The notes beneath the pieces were generated by a model. It was not told the DNA's origin. It saw nothing but the letters and a program-made list of their open reading frames with translations, and ran no database searches. DNA of 64,000 bases from Flavimaribacter sp039888615 (GTDB lineage: Bacteria > Pseudomonadota > Alphaproteobacteria > Rhizobiales > Rhizobiaceae). Below, in pieces: positions 35,591 to 44,446 of this stretch; the first letter of the stretch is position 1; each line of letters begins with the position of its first letter. The stretch lies in assembly GCA_039888615.1 (NCBI GenBank), contig JBDQQS010000009.1, one strand, 5' to 3'. Position numbers and translations under genes: made by a program.

Positions 35591-36636
35591 CGGCGCACCC
35601 GGTAGGTTGTGAACAGCAGGCAGACGAGCATCGTCAGCAGCGAAATCGATACGATGACGTCGGCGATGAAGCTGGGCACGCCCATTGCGCGGCTCATGCT
35701 GTCGGCGCCAACGAAGACGATGGCGACGAAGAGGGCGGTCGCGACGACGCCCAGCGGATTGAGGCCCGCGAGCATGGCGACGACGATGCCCGAATAGCCG
35801 TAACCGGGCGACAGATCCAGCGTCACATATCCCTTCAGGCCGGTCACCTCGATCGCGCCGGCAAGGCCCGCCAGCGCGCCGGAAATGCAGGCGACCACCA
35901 GCAAGGTGCTCCCCAATGAAACGCCGGCGAAGGAGGCCGCGGCGGCGTTCAGACCGGCCGCGCGCGACTTGACGCCGAAGACAGTGCGCGATTGCACCAC
36001 GTAGATTATAATTGCCGCGGCGATTGCGATCAGCAGCCCGATATGCAGCCGGCTGCGCGACAGCAATTTCGGCAGCATGACATCGTTGCTGACAGCGACC
36101 GATTGCGGCCACCCGAAAGCGAGCGGGTCCTTGAGCGGCCCCTCGATCATCATCGAGACGAACAGCAAAACGATGAAGTTCAAGAGCAGGGTGGTGACGA
36201 CCTCGTCGACGCCGAAGCGAATGCGCAAAATAACAGGTCCGAGAAGCAGCAATGCGCCGGCGATCATGCCGGCGATCATCATCACAGGGATCGCGAGGAC
36301 GGGCGGAAGCACGGCGGCTATGGAATGGCCGAGCCAGGCCGCGCACAGCGCGCCAACATAGAACTGCCCCTCGCCGCCGATATTCCAGAGCCGCGAACGG
36401 AAGGCGACAGCGGCGGCCAGCCCCGTCAGCACCAGCGGCGTGGTGCGCGTCAGCGTCTCGGAGATGGAAAGCCGCGATCCGAAGGCGCCCTTCAGCATCT
36501 CGTAATAGGCCTGCAGCGGATTGGCGCCGGCTATGGCGATGAGCACGCCGGAGAGAGCCAGCGCGATCGCAACCGCAATCAGCGGCGCTGACAGGGCGAG
36601 CGCAAGCGGCGTTTCCGTGCGTCTCTCAAGCCGCAT
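35587..36636 (-). CDS. ABC transporter permease, BMP/nucleoside type (first permease)
   Basis: A 349-aa polytopic permease. Characteristic stretches are AFRSRLWNIGGEGQFYVGA, RFGVDEVVTTLLLNFI, and the coupling-helix region GVKSRAAGLNAAAASFAGV, which touches the ATPase. The gene overlaps the ATPase gene by 11 nt at its 5' end and the second permease gene by 4 nt at its 3' end, so translation is coupled through the operon. Confidence 0.88.
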   Translation of the reverse strand: MRLERRTETPLALALSAPLIAVAIALALSGVLIAIAGANPLQAYYEMLKGAFGSRLSISETLTRTTPLVLTGLAAAVAFRSRLWNIGGEGQFYVGALCAAWLGHSIAAVLPPVLAIPVMMIAGMIAGALLLLGPVILRIRFGVDEVVTTLLLNFIVLLFVSMMIEGPLKDPLAFGWPQSVAVSNDVMLPKLLSRSRLHIGLLIAIAAAIIIYVVQSRTVFGVKSRAAGLNAAAASFAGVSLGSTLLVVACISGALAGLAGAIEVTGLKGYVTLDLSPGYGYSGIVVAMLAGLNPLGVVATALFVAIVFVGADSMSRAMGVPSFIADVIVSISLLTMLVCLLFTTYRVRR

Positions 36637-38149
36637 CTTCGCCCTCCCAGATGCCGGCCATCATCAGTCCGATGCGCCGGGAATCGGCTTCCGACGCTGC
36701 GACCGGCGCGGACAGCCGGCCCTTGACGATCGCCTGGATGCGGTCCGACAGCGCGTTCACCTCGTCCAGATCCTCCGAAATCAGAAGAATCGCCGCGCCG
36801 GCTTCGCGCGCCGCCAGCAGTTCAGTGTGGACGGCCGCGATCGCGCCTTCGTCAAGGCCGCGCGTCGGCTGGTTGGCGACAATGAATTTCGGCGTAGAGG
36901 CAAGGTTCCGGCCGAGGATCATCTTCTGCATGTTGCCGCCGGATAAAAGCCGCGTGCCGGTGTCCGGCGTCGCTCCTCTTATATCGAAGCGACGGATAAG
37001 TTCCGCGGCGTAATCACGGCAGGCCTTGCGGTCGACGAAGCCCCGCCGGTTGAACCGCGGTTCTGAGATTCGTTCGAGCACGGAATTCTCCCAGACCGCC
37101 ATCTCGCCGATCGCGCCTTCGGTATTGCGGTCTTCCGGAATGCGTCCGGCGGCCGATTCGACGAGGTCATGCGGCGTGAAGCTCTTGGCCGTCCGGCCGT
37201 CGAAGGTCAGATCGCCCTGTGTCGCTTCCGCCAGACCGCAGGTCAGTTTTCCGAGCGTCGCCTGGCCGTTTCCGGATACGCCGATGATGCCGAGGATCTC
37301 GCCGCTGCGCACCTCGAATGACACGTCGTCAAGCAATGTGCGCTCGCCCTGCGTCACACTGATGTTGCGCGCGGAGAACACGGTGTCGCCGGCGCGCTGA
37401 TCCTGGCGCTTCGGACGCACGACACGGCGCCCCACCATCAGTTCGGCCAGTTCCGCGCGATCCGTTTCGGCCGTGTTGCGCTCGGCGACGACCTTGCCGC
37501 CGCGCAGGATCACGACGCGGTTGGACGCGGCCATGACCTCGTGCAGCTTGTGCGATATGAAGATCAGCGAAAGGCCGGTCTTCGTCATGGTTCTCAGCGT
37601 TTCAAACAGCTTGTCGGCCTCGATGCGGGTCAGAACCGCCGTCGGCTCATCAAGGATCAGGACCCGGGCGTCGCGATATAGCGCTTTCAGGATCTCGACG
37701 CGCTGTCGTTCGCCGACGGACAGGTCCGAGATCATCGCGTCCGGATCGACCTGCAGGCCGAAACGCTCGGCGAGTTCGGCGAGTTTGCGTCGCGCCGGCC
37801 GGCGCGCAGAGTTTAAAAGGCCAAGTCCTTCCGTCCCGATCATGACATTGTCGAGAACGCTCAGGTTGCCGGCGAGCGTGAAATGCTGGTGGACCATCCC
37901 GATTCCGGCCTCGATCGCAGCACTCGGCTTGCCGGGCGGCAGTACGTCGCCGAAGGCGCGAACCTCGCCGCTGTCGGCCGTATAGTGGCCGAAGAGGATG
38001 TTCATCAGCGTCGTCTTGCCGGCGCCGTTTTCGCCGAGCAGCGCCAGCAGTTCCCCATGGTTCAGGTTCAGGCTGATGTCGTCATTGGCGACGAGATCGC
38101 CGAAAATCTTGGTAATGCCGGAAAGCTCGAGAACGGGCGGCTGGGTCAA
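36626..38149 (-). CDS. ABC transporter ATPase with two nucleotide-binding domains, BMP/nucleoside type
   Basis: A 507-aa fusion of two ABC domains. The first is canonical: Walker A GENGAGKTT, signature LSVGERQR, Walker B VLILDEPTAVLT. The second has the degenerate Walker A GVSGNGQAT, signature LLSGGNMQK and FIVANQPTRGLD, which is normal for sugar/nucleoside-type importers. The TTG at 38149 is preferred: GGAGGGCTCAA lies in front and it forms a TTGA overlap with the amidase stop. An upstream ATG at 38185 would reach into the amidase gene. Confidence 0.88.
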   Translation of the reverse strand: MTQPPVLELSGITKIFGDLVANDDISLNLNHGELLALLGENGAGKTTLMNILFGHYTADSGEVRAFGDVLPPGKPSAAIEAGIGMVHQHFTLAGNLSVLDNVMIGTEGLGLLNSARRPARRKLAELAERFGLQVDPDAMISDLSVGERQRVEILKALYRDARVLILDEPTAVLTRIEADKLFETLRTMTKTGLSLIFISHKLHEVMAASNRVVILRGGKVVAERNTAETDRAELAELMVGRRVVRPKRQDQRAGDTVFSARNISVTQGERTLLDDVSFEVRSGEILGIIGVSGNGQATLGKLTCGLAEATQGDLTFDGRTAKSFTPHDLVESAAGRIPEDRNTEGAIGEMAVWENSVLERISEPRFNRRGFVDRKACRDYAAELIRRFDIRGATPDTGTRLLSGGNMQKMILGRNLASTPKFIVANQPTRGLDEGAIAAVHTELLAAREAGAAILLISEDLDEVNALSDRIQAIVKGRLSAPVAASEADSRRIGLMMAGIWEGEDAA

Positions 38150-39588
38150 TTGAGCCCTCCGGCGATCGACGCGAGGAATGGCCATGGGGCGTCGTCTTCA
38201 AGCTGGTGGGCGATATGCAAAAGCAGCAGATCGGAACCGATCGGCCCGATGAGTTGCAGAGAAAGCGGCAGGCCCGCATGATCAAGCCCGCGCGGGATAA
38301 CCATCGCTGGAAGTCCGCAAACATTGGCGAGTGTTGCGCGTGGCGCATAGCGTCCCATGAACGCCCAGGTCCGGTCGGCGTCGGCATGGGTTTCAGCTGT
38401 TTGACCGATTTTGATCGGTGCCCGATCAAGCACGGGCATCGCGATCACGTCGACATTCTCGAAGATCCGCCAGCATTCATGGGCGAGACGCGCGGCTTCC
38501 GAATCTGCGCGGAAAAGCTCGGCCGCCGTTCGCTTGCGCCCTTGCGCGGCGTTTTCCGCGACGGCCGGGTGCAATTCGTCGTCGCCGATCCCGAGCGAAT
38601 CAATCCAGTTCGCCTCGCTGATCGACAGGAACATACGGGCGATCGCGTCAGTGCGTTCCACGATCGAATCCAGCTTTGCCGTTTCGATATCGACGATTGC
38701 GTGGCCGTGCGAGGCGAGAATCGGTTCAGCGCTGCGGATGGCGTCGGCCTGCTCCTCGCCAAGGTCGCCCGGCGCCGTGTCGACCAGCGCAATTCTCAAG
38801 CCGCGAACGGGACCGCCGGTCAGCGACTGATCGCCATAGGGGCCCTTCGCGTGACCGGAGACCGCGAAGAGGGCGGCGTTGATATCGCGGATGGATCGCG
38901 CGATCACCAGTTCGCCGGTAATTCCCATGAGGTGGTTCGAGAATTCAGGCGCGTTGGGCACGAGACCGCGCGAAGGTTTCAGCGCTGGCAAGCCGCAGCA
39001 GGCCGCGGGGATGCGGATTGAGCCTGCGGCGTCCGTGGCGTGGGCGATGGCGACGATGCCGGAGGCGACGGCCGCCGCCGCTCCGCTTGAAGAGCCGCCA
39101 GGAGAGTATTCGGGGTTCCAGGGATTGCGCGCCACGGGATCCTCGGTCGGTTCACTGGTGACCGAAAGGCCGAAGGAAGGGCAGCTTGTCACGCCGAAGG
39201 GCAAGAGCCCTGCGCGGCGAAAGCGCTCGAAGATCAGGCTGTCGCGTTCAGGCTTTCCGACGCGTACGCCGATTGCTTTGGATCCTGCATGGGCGGGCAG
39301 ACCCTTCCCGGCGTTGCCCAGTCCCTTGGCGAGAAAAGGCACGCCGGCAAAGGGCATGGTGTTGGTGTCGGCTGCACCGTCGGCCACAAGCTTGTCAAAT
39401 GCAGCGGCCGCCGACAGTCCCATTTCCTCATCGAGAAAGGCGATCGCGCCCAGCTTATCGTTGCGGGCGCGATAGAGGCTGTCGCGCATGAGGGCCGAAG
39501 CTGTTGTCCGGCCCTCTCGAACGGCCTCTCCGAGAGCGATTGCGTCAGCAAGCCCGTCGTCGGCGCTGCTGTCGCCAGCCTGCTGCAT
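38146..39588 (-). CDS. Amidase-signature family enzyme within the ABC operon
   Basis: A 480-aa Ser-cisSer-Lys amidase. The catalytic Lys is in FLAKGLGNAGKG. The Gly/Ser-rich signature PGGSSSGAAAAVASG and the nucleophile region DAAGSIRIPAACCGLPALKPSRG are complete, so activity is likely. The gene starts 2 nt after the binding-protein stop and overlaps the ATPase start by 4 nt. The importer therefore probably brings in the amide that this enzyme hydrolyses, an unusual but coherent pairing for a BMP-type system (inference). There is no signal peptide. Confidence 0.88.
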   Translation of the reverse strand: MQQAGDSSADDGLADAIALGEAVREGRTTASALMRDSLYRARNDKLGAIAFLDEEMGLSAAAAFDKLVADGAADTNTMPFAGVPFLAKGLGNAGKGLPAHAGSKAIGVRVGKPERDSLIFERFRRAGLLPFGVTSCPSFGLSVTSEPTEDPVARNPWNPEYSPGGSSSGAAAAVASGIVAIAHATDAAGSIRIPAACCGLPALKPSRGLVPNAPEFSNHLMGITGELVIARSIRDINAALFAVSGHAKGPYGDQSLTGGPVRGLRIALVDTAPGDLGEEQADAIRSAEPILASHGHAIVDIETAKLDSIVERTDAIARMFLSISEANWIDSLGIGDDELHPAVAENAAQGRKRTAAELFRADSEAARLAHECWRIFENVDVIAMPVLDRAPIKIGQTAETHADADRTWAFMGRYAPRATLANVCGLPAMVIPRGLDHAGLPLSLQLIGPIGSDLLLLHIAHQLEDDAPWPFLASIAGGLN

Positions 39589-39590
39589 GC

Positions 39591-40574
39591 TCAGGACGGT
39601 TCGTCGGGGTTGATCGGCACCTCGAAGGATCCGTCCTTGATGGCCTGGCGCTTGGCTTCCATCGTGGCGATGGCGTCCGGCGGCAGCTTTTCGCTGACGA
39701 AGATGATGTCATTGCCGCCATACTTCATGAAGGAAAACTCGGTGTAATCCTTGCCGACGGGCTTGCCGGCCTTGATATCGGCGACGATCGCCTCGATGGT
39801 CGGACGGTAATTCCAGATGGCGTTGGCGAAGACCGTGTCGGGATACCGCTCCGTGTAGTCAATCAGCGAGCCCACGGCGAGCACGCCGCGCTCCTTGGCG
39901 CCGTCGGCCGTGCCGATGCGTTCGCCGAAGATGACGTCGGCTCCGGCGTCGATCTGCGCAATCGCGGCTTCCTTGGCTTTTGGCGGGTCAAACCAGGTGC
40001 CGATGAAGGCGTTCAGGAACTCGGCGTTCGGGTTGACCTCGCTGACGCCGTCGCGGAAAGCGTTGATCAGCAGATTGACTTCCGGTATCGGATAGCCGCC
40101 GACCGAACCGAACTTGTTGGTCTCGCTGATCGATCCGGCGAGCATGCCGGCAAGATAGGCGGCTTCGTGGTTGCGCGTGCCGAAGACGCCGAAATTGTCG
40201 CCGGACGGACCGCCGGACGATCCCATCAGAAATGCGACGTCCGGATAGTCCTGGGCGACCTGGCGCGCCTCGTTTTCAACGGCGTAGGACTCGCCCCAGA
40301 TCAGGTCGACGCCCTGTTCGGCGTATTCGCGCATGGCGCGGGCGTAGTCGGTGCCGGACACGCCTTCAGACCAGACATATTCGATCAGACCATCGTCAGC
40401 GGCCGACTGCAGCGCTTCGTGGATGCGCGAGTTCCAGGCGTTTTCAACCGGCGAGGCGTGGATTCCGGCGACCTTGATCTTGTCGTCGGCCATGGACGCG
40501 GCGCCCAGAGCCGGCAGAAGGCTTACTGCCGCCACGACGGTGATGAAGCGACGGCGTGAGAAGAGTTTGAACAT
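39591..40574 (-). CDS. BMP-family ABC transporter substrate-binding protein
   Basis: A 327-aa periplasmic protein: a twin-Arg-like n-region (SRRRFITVVAAVSLLPALGAASMA) with a cleavage site, then the BMP fold. Recognisable parts are GTDYARAMREYAEQGVDLIWGESYAV, VGGYPIPEVNLLINAFRDGV, and DAGADVIFGERIGTADGAKERGV. Relatives bind purine nucleosides or lipophilic ligands. The start is the ATG after TTAGGGGAACCGAAA. It is the first gene of the importer-amidase operon, 130 nt from a strong inverted repeat that is probably its operator. Confidence 0.9.
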   Translation of the reverse strand: MFKLFSRRRFITVVAAVSLLPALGAASMADDKIKVAGIHASPVENAWNSRIHEALQSAADDGLIEYVWSEGVSGTDYARAMREYAEQGVDLIWGESYAVENEARQVAQDYPDVAFLMGSSGGPSGDNFGVFGTRNHEAAYLAGMLAGSISETNKFGSVGGYPIPEVNLLINAFRDGVSEVNPNAEFLNAFIGTWFDPPKAKEAAIAQIDAGADVIFGERIGTADGAKERGVLAVGSLIDYTERYPDTVFANAIWNYRPTIEAIVADIKAGKPVGKDYTEFSFMKYGGNDIIFVSEKLPPDAIATMEAKRQAIKDGSFEVPINPDEPS

Positions 40575-40705
40575 TTTCGGTTCCCCTAAAGAGTTCATTA
40601 TATCGGCGCAGACGGGTTTCTTCAGCCGATCTTGTTTTGCTGTACCGCACAATTTAGACGGCGGGCCAATTTCTTTGTCAATAGGGCGGGAATATTCTTG
40701 AGTGA

Positions 40706-40727
40706 TCGAAAACAGGATTGTTTTCGA
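40706..40727. promoter_or_regulatory. Perfect inverted repeat upstream of the importer-amidase operon
   Basis: TCGAAAACA and TGTTTTCGA are exact reverse complements separated by GGAT. The repeat sits between the divergent binding-protein gene (start 40574) and BNR-repeat gene (start 40784), about 55 nt before the latter. Symmetry and size fit a LacI/GntR-type operator. No regulator gene is adjacent. Confidence 0.6.
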
Positions 40728-40783
40728 AGCAGTTGCATCGATCATGTGTTAAACTCCAAAGGTGCGAGTGGAGGGCCTGTTTG

Positions 40784-41932
40784 ATGTCTGTGCGTGGAAC
40801 CCGCATTCTGGTCGGAACGAACAAGGGCGCCTTTCTGGTCGCCGGCGAGACTGATCGCTGGACAGTCAAAGGACCCTTCTGTGACGGCTGGCCGATCAAT
40901 CACATTATCGGCGACGCGGCTACGAATACGATTTGGGCTGGAGGCGGCGGCGATTGGCACGGCGCCGGCGTCTGGCGCTCCGACGACGGCGGGGAAAGCT
41001 GGGATCTGACGCGCCTGACATCCGGCCAGATGGACGCGTGGGCGGCGCAGGACGCCGATTTCGCCGCCATGATCGGATGGACGGATAGGCCATTGCCCTT
41101 TGGTGACGATTTTTCGCAGATCTGGTCGCTCGGGTATGCGCATGGAAAACTGTACGCCGGCGCAAAGCCTGCGAGCCTGCTCGTCAGTCGCGACCGCGGC
41201 CTCACCTTCGAGCGGCTGCAGGGGCTGAACGATCACCCTTCCGCGGAGAGCTGGAACCCCGGCGGCGCCGGCCTTGTGTTGCACACGATCGTGTCCGACC
41301 CATCCAATCCGGAAAAGATGTGGATCGGCATTTCAGCCGCGGGCGTCTTCGCAACGGAAGACGGCGGAAATAGCTGGGAGCGGCGCAACCGGCTGTCCAA
41401 TCTCGGCACATGCGCGGATCACGACCACCCGGCGGGGCCCAGCGACGGTGAAATCGGGCATTGCGTCCACAACATGATGCGCGCGCCGGGAGAGGGCGAT
41501 CTGCTCTACCAGCAAAATCATCACGGCGTGTGGCGCTCTAGCGATGGCGGGCGAAGCTGGGACGACATCACAGCAGGCCTGCCGTCTACATTCGGTTTTC
41601 CAATCTGCGTGCATCCACGGGACGCGCAAACGATCTGGACCCTGCCGCTGAATGGCGACAGCGCCGGACGGTTTCCGCCAGACGCCGCCGCGGCAGTATG
41701 GCGTTCGAGGGACGGTGGGCAAAGCTGGGAAGACATGCGAGAGGGATTGCCGCAGGAAAGCTGCTACTTCACCGTCCTGCGCCAGGCGATGGCGCGGGAT
41801 GAGGCGGATCCCGTCGGCGACTATTTCGGGACCAACAGCGGCTCTGTGTTCGCCAGTCTCGACGAGGGGGACACCTGGGACGAGATTGCGCGGCATTTGC
41901 CGACAATCCTTTCCATCGAGGCGATGGGCTGA
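40784..41932 (+). CDS. BNR/Asp-box repeat beta-propeller protein
   Basis: A 382-aa protein without an obvious signal peptide. Six Asp-box-like motifs are spread along it: SDDGGESWDL, SRDRGLTFER, TEDGGNSWER, SSDGGRSWDD, SRDGGQSWED and SLDEGDTWDE. This predicts a sialidase/VPS10-like propeller. Catalytic residues of true sialidases are not recognisable, so it may bind rather than cleave. The start is the ATG with GTGGAGGGCCTG upstream; the longer open frame from 40718 begins inside the operator and is not used. Confidence 0.78.
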   Translation: MSVRGTRILVGTNKGAFLVAGETDRWTVKGPFCDGWPINHIIGDAATNTIWAGGGGDWHGAGVWRSDDGGESWDLTRLTSGQMDAWAAQDADFAAMIGWTDRPLPFGDDFSQIWSLGYAHGKLYAGAKPASLLVSRDRGLTFERLQGLNDHPSAESWNPGGAGLVLHTIVSDPSNPEKMWIGISAAGVFATEDGGNSWERRNRLSNLGTCADHDHPAGPSDGEIGHCVHNMMRAPGEGDLLYQQNHHGVWRSSDGGRSWDDITAGLPSTFGFPICVHPRDAQTIWTLPLNGDSAGRFPPDAAAAVWRSRDGGQSWEDMREGLPQESCYFTVLRQAMARDEADPVGDYFGTNSGSVFASLDEGDTWDEIARHLPTILSIEAMG

Positions 41933-42026
41933 GGACGCTGTCGCCCTGCAATCCAAAGTGATTGGCTCCATACAATCGAGACGTGTAGTCTGGATGACTT
42001 GGAGCGGCAGATGGGGAGGACGCGCC

Positions 42027-42515
42027 ATGGCCGGCAATATTGACATCCAGCAGCCACAGCCCTTCGATCTCGTGGGGAGCACCATCCTGATTTCAGGCAA
42101 CGCGACGGCTTTCGAGGGAACGCTGACAATCCGCGTCAGTGAAGGCCACGACGAATATTCCTCCTTCACCAATGTGGGATCGCTGGCGCTACGCCAGTTC
42201 CAGGGCGAAATCACGATCCCCGACAATCCGGGTTTCCAGTTGTCGCGGCTGTTCCTGACGCTCGCCGACGACACCGGCAACGAAAACGGGCCGTTGGTCA
42301 TCATTCCAGTTCTCTTCGGCCCGAAGATCGTTCCCGGGTACACGGGCTATCGCAACTACACCGTCAAATCCGGCGACACCCTGACGAAGATCGCAAGGGC
42401 CGAATACGGCAATGACGATTTTCAGCCGATCGTCGAGGCGAACCAGCACGTTATCAGCGACCCGGATCTGATCTTCGTGGGACAGGTGCTGCGCGTGCCG
42501 CGCAACGACACCTGA
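42027..42515 (+). CDS. Gmad2-LysM domain protein
   Basis: A 162-aa protein with no signal peptide. Residues ~10-100 look like the Gmad2 immunoglobulin-like domain (PFDLVGSTILISGNATAFEGTLTIRV). Residues ~110-160 form a LysM domain (YTVKSGDTLTKIARAEYGNDDFQPIVEANQ..., ending VGQVLRVP). LysM binds glycan chains, so a cell-wall role after non-classical export is possible. The start is the ATG behind GGGGAGGACGCGCC. Confidence 0.78.
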   Translation: MAGNIDIQQPQPFDLVGSTILISGNATAFEGTLTIRVSEGHDEYSSFTNVGSLALRQFQGEITIPDNPGFQLSRLFLTLADDTGNENGPLVIIPVLFGPKIVPGYTGYRNYTVKSGDTLTKIARAEYGNDDFQPIVEANQHVISDPDLIFVGQVLRVPRNDT

Positions 42516-42645
42516 TCATTTCCGGCATACAATCCTTCTGACCAAGTAAGGCGACATTGGGCGGTCTTTCACAAGGCGGTCACTTTGGATATTGCTGTGA
42601 GGCGTTCGGACCTCCATGTTCCGATCGCAGCGGGGACGGGTAGCG

Positions 42646-43137
42646 ATGACAGTATCACCGACCGAAGCGGAATGGCTGATCAGGGCGGCCGGGCCAGACG
42701 ACCAGTCCGCGATCAGCGCTCTGGTGCGCTCGGAGCGGCTGTTTCCCTACGGTCTCGGCTGGCGAACCTTTGTCGTGGCCGAGGCGGGCGAGAGGATCGT
42801 CGGCGCAGCGCAGATCCGCAATCATCGCGACGGCGCGCGTGAACTCGGATCACTGGTGGTGACGCCAGGCTGGCGCAATCGCGGCGTCGCGGAGGCGATC
42901 ATCGACACGCTACTTGCCGGCGAAACAGGTCCGGTGCACCTGGTCACTGCCGCCGAGAGGGCACCACGCTTCACGCGTTTCGGTTTCGAGAAAATCAGCG
43001 TTTCACAGGCGCCGGGCGGGTTGCAGCGGCATTTCTGGCTTGGGCAGGTCGGCGGCGGGTTGTCGCAGCTTTTCAGCCTTCGGCGCCCGAGGTCGATGGT
43101 GGTGATGCGCCGGGACGGCGATGCTTCTTCTCCCTGA
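42646..43137 (+). CDS. GNAT-family N-acetyltransferase
   Basis: A 163-aa acetyl-CoA-dependent transferase fold. Strand beta-4 LGSLVVTPGWRNRGVAEAIIDTLL contains the RxxGxA-type acetyl-CoA loop (RNRGVA), and FTRFGFEKI is the usual late motif. The substrate is unknown. The ATG at 42646, with GGGGACGGGTAGCG, is preferred over the ATG at 42616. Its 3' end overlaps the convergent antiporter gene by 65 nt. Confidence 0.8.
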   Translation: MTVSPTEAEWLIRAAGPDDQSAISALVRSERLFPYGLGWRTFVVAEAGERIVGAAQIRNHRDGARELGSLVVTPGWRNRGVAEAIIDTLLAGETGPVHLVTAAERAPRFTRFGFEKISVSQAPGGLQRHFWLGQVGGGLSQLFSLRRPRSMVVMRRDGDASSP

Positions 43138-44368
43138 GCGAGTCCATCGCCCAGCCGACGGAAAAACCGTGCATGATTGTGGACAGTAAAATGACCAGTC
43201 CGACGAGCGCCCAGAGCGCGTTCTCGTTAACAAACTCGATGCTCTTGCCAGCGTAGCACAGATAATAGATCGAGCCGACGCCGCGCACGCCGTAGACCGA
43301 AATCACCCACCGGTCGCGGTGGGGAAGGTCGGTTCCGAGAAGTCCGATCCAGCCGGACAACGGGCGGATGATCAAAAGCAGCACGACGGCGACGGCGATC
43401 TGCGTCCAGGTGAGATCGGCGAAGAGTAGCGGCAGGACGCTGCCGAGCGCGATCAGCAACAGGGCGGTAAGCGCGTGTTCGATCGATTCGGAAAAATCGT
43501 GCAGGCGCCGGTGGAAGTGGTGGTCTTCCTCAATCCTGCGCAGGGTCAGGCCCAGAATGGCGACGGCGATGAAACCGTAACCCTCGATCATCTCGGTGGA
43601 TCCGTAGCACAACAGCACGCCGGCAAGCGCGATCACGCCGGACCCGGTTTCGGCAAGGATCGATCCCCGCGGCACGACGAACAGGATGTAGCCGAGCGCC
43701 TTAGCGCCGAGCCAGCCCATTCCGACGCCGACGGCGATCCGGTAGACGACGTCGATGGCGAGCCATTCCAGCCCCCATGCGGTCGGCTGCAGACCGGCGG
43801 CGGCGACGATCAGTCCGAGATAGACGAAGGGAAAGGCGAGCCCGTCATTGAGGCCGGCCTCGGTGGTCAGCGTGAATCGCACCGGATGTTCGGCGCCCTC
43901 ATGCGGCGGGCCAACCTGCACGTCCGAGGCAAGCACCGGATCCGTGGGGGCGAGCACCGCGCCGAGCAGGATCGCGCCTGCGGCGGTCAGGCCCACAAAG
44001 CCGACGCCGAGAAAGGCGACGGCGAAAATTGTGAGCGGCATCGCGATCGCAAGCATTCGGAAGGTCGGCATCCATTTCCGCCAGGCGCCGATCCTGTCGA
44101 TGCGCAAGCCGGCGCCGAACAGCGCGATGATGACGGCCAGTTCGCTGACCAGCTCCCACGGAAGCGGCGACTGACGCGGATCGGGGATCGTCGGCAATCC
44201 GGGGATGAGCAGGGTCGCGGCCGCGCCGAAGAGGATCATCAGCGGGGCGGCGGCCGGTTCGCGTTTCGAGACGAGGCGTGGCAGCCAGCGCGCCAGGATG
44301 ACGATGACGCCGATGACGGCGAACGCGAGGTGATAGGGTTCAAGGGCGAAAAATTCGTGATTCTGCAT
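43073..44368 (-). CDS. CPA1-type Na+(K+)/H+ antiporter
   Basis: A 431-aa inner-membrane antiporter with about twelve hydrophobic segments. The ion-site motif AVLAPTDPVLASDV and the segment LTTEAGLNDGLAFPFVYLGL are the CPA1/NhaP hallmarks. A soluble Arg/Lys-rich tail follows the last helix. It should exchange Na+ or K+ for H+; ion preference cannot be read. It lies alone between convergent GNAT and downstream beta-lactamase genes. Confidence 0.88.
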   Translation of the reverse strand: MQNHEFFALEPYHLAFAVIGVIVILARWLPRLVSKREPAAAPLMILFGAAATLLIPGLPTIPDPRQSPLPWELVSELAVIIALFGAGLRIDRIGAWRKWMPTFRMLAIAMPLTIFAVAFLGVGFVGLTAAGAILLGAVLAPTDPVLASDVQVGPPHEGAEHPVRFTLTTEAGLNDGLAFPFVYLGLIVAAAGLQPTAWGLEWLAIDVVYRIAVGVGMGWLGAKALGYILFVVPRGSILAETGSGVIALAGVLLCYGSTEMIEGYGFIAVAILGLTLRRIEEDHHFHRRLHDFSESIEHALTALLLIALGSVLPLLFADLTWTQIAVAVVLLLIIRPLSGWIGLLGTDLPHRDRWVISVYGVRGVGSIYYLCYAGKSIEFVNENALWALVGLVILLSTIMHGFSVGWAMDSLREKKHRRPGASPPSTSGAEG

Positions 44369-44446
44369 ACAATCATTCTGTGCGTCTGAGGGGGTCGTGC
44401 GCCCATTTCCCCTTCCTGAACGCGCCTGGACTGAAATGGTTGCGGA

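Noticed and set aside
34646..36346. 566-aa frame covering both ABC permease genes
   Set aside because: Its N-terminal half is antisense-like, low-complexity sequence in the wrong frame of the first permease. The real second permease starts at 35590 with an ATGA overlap.
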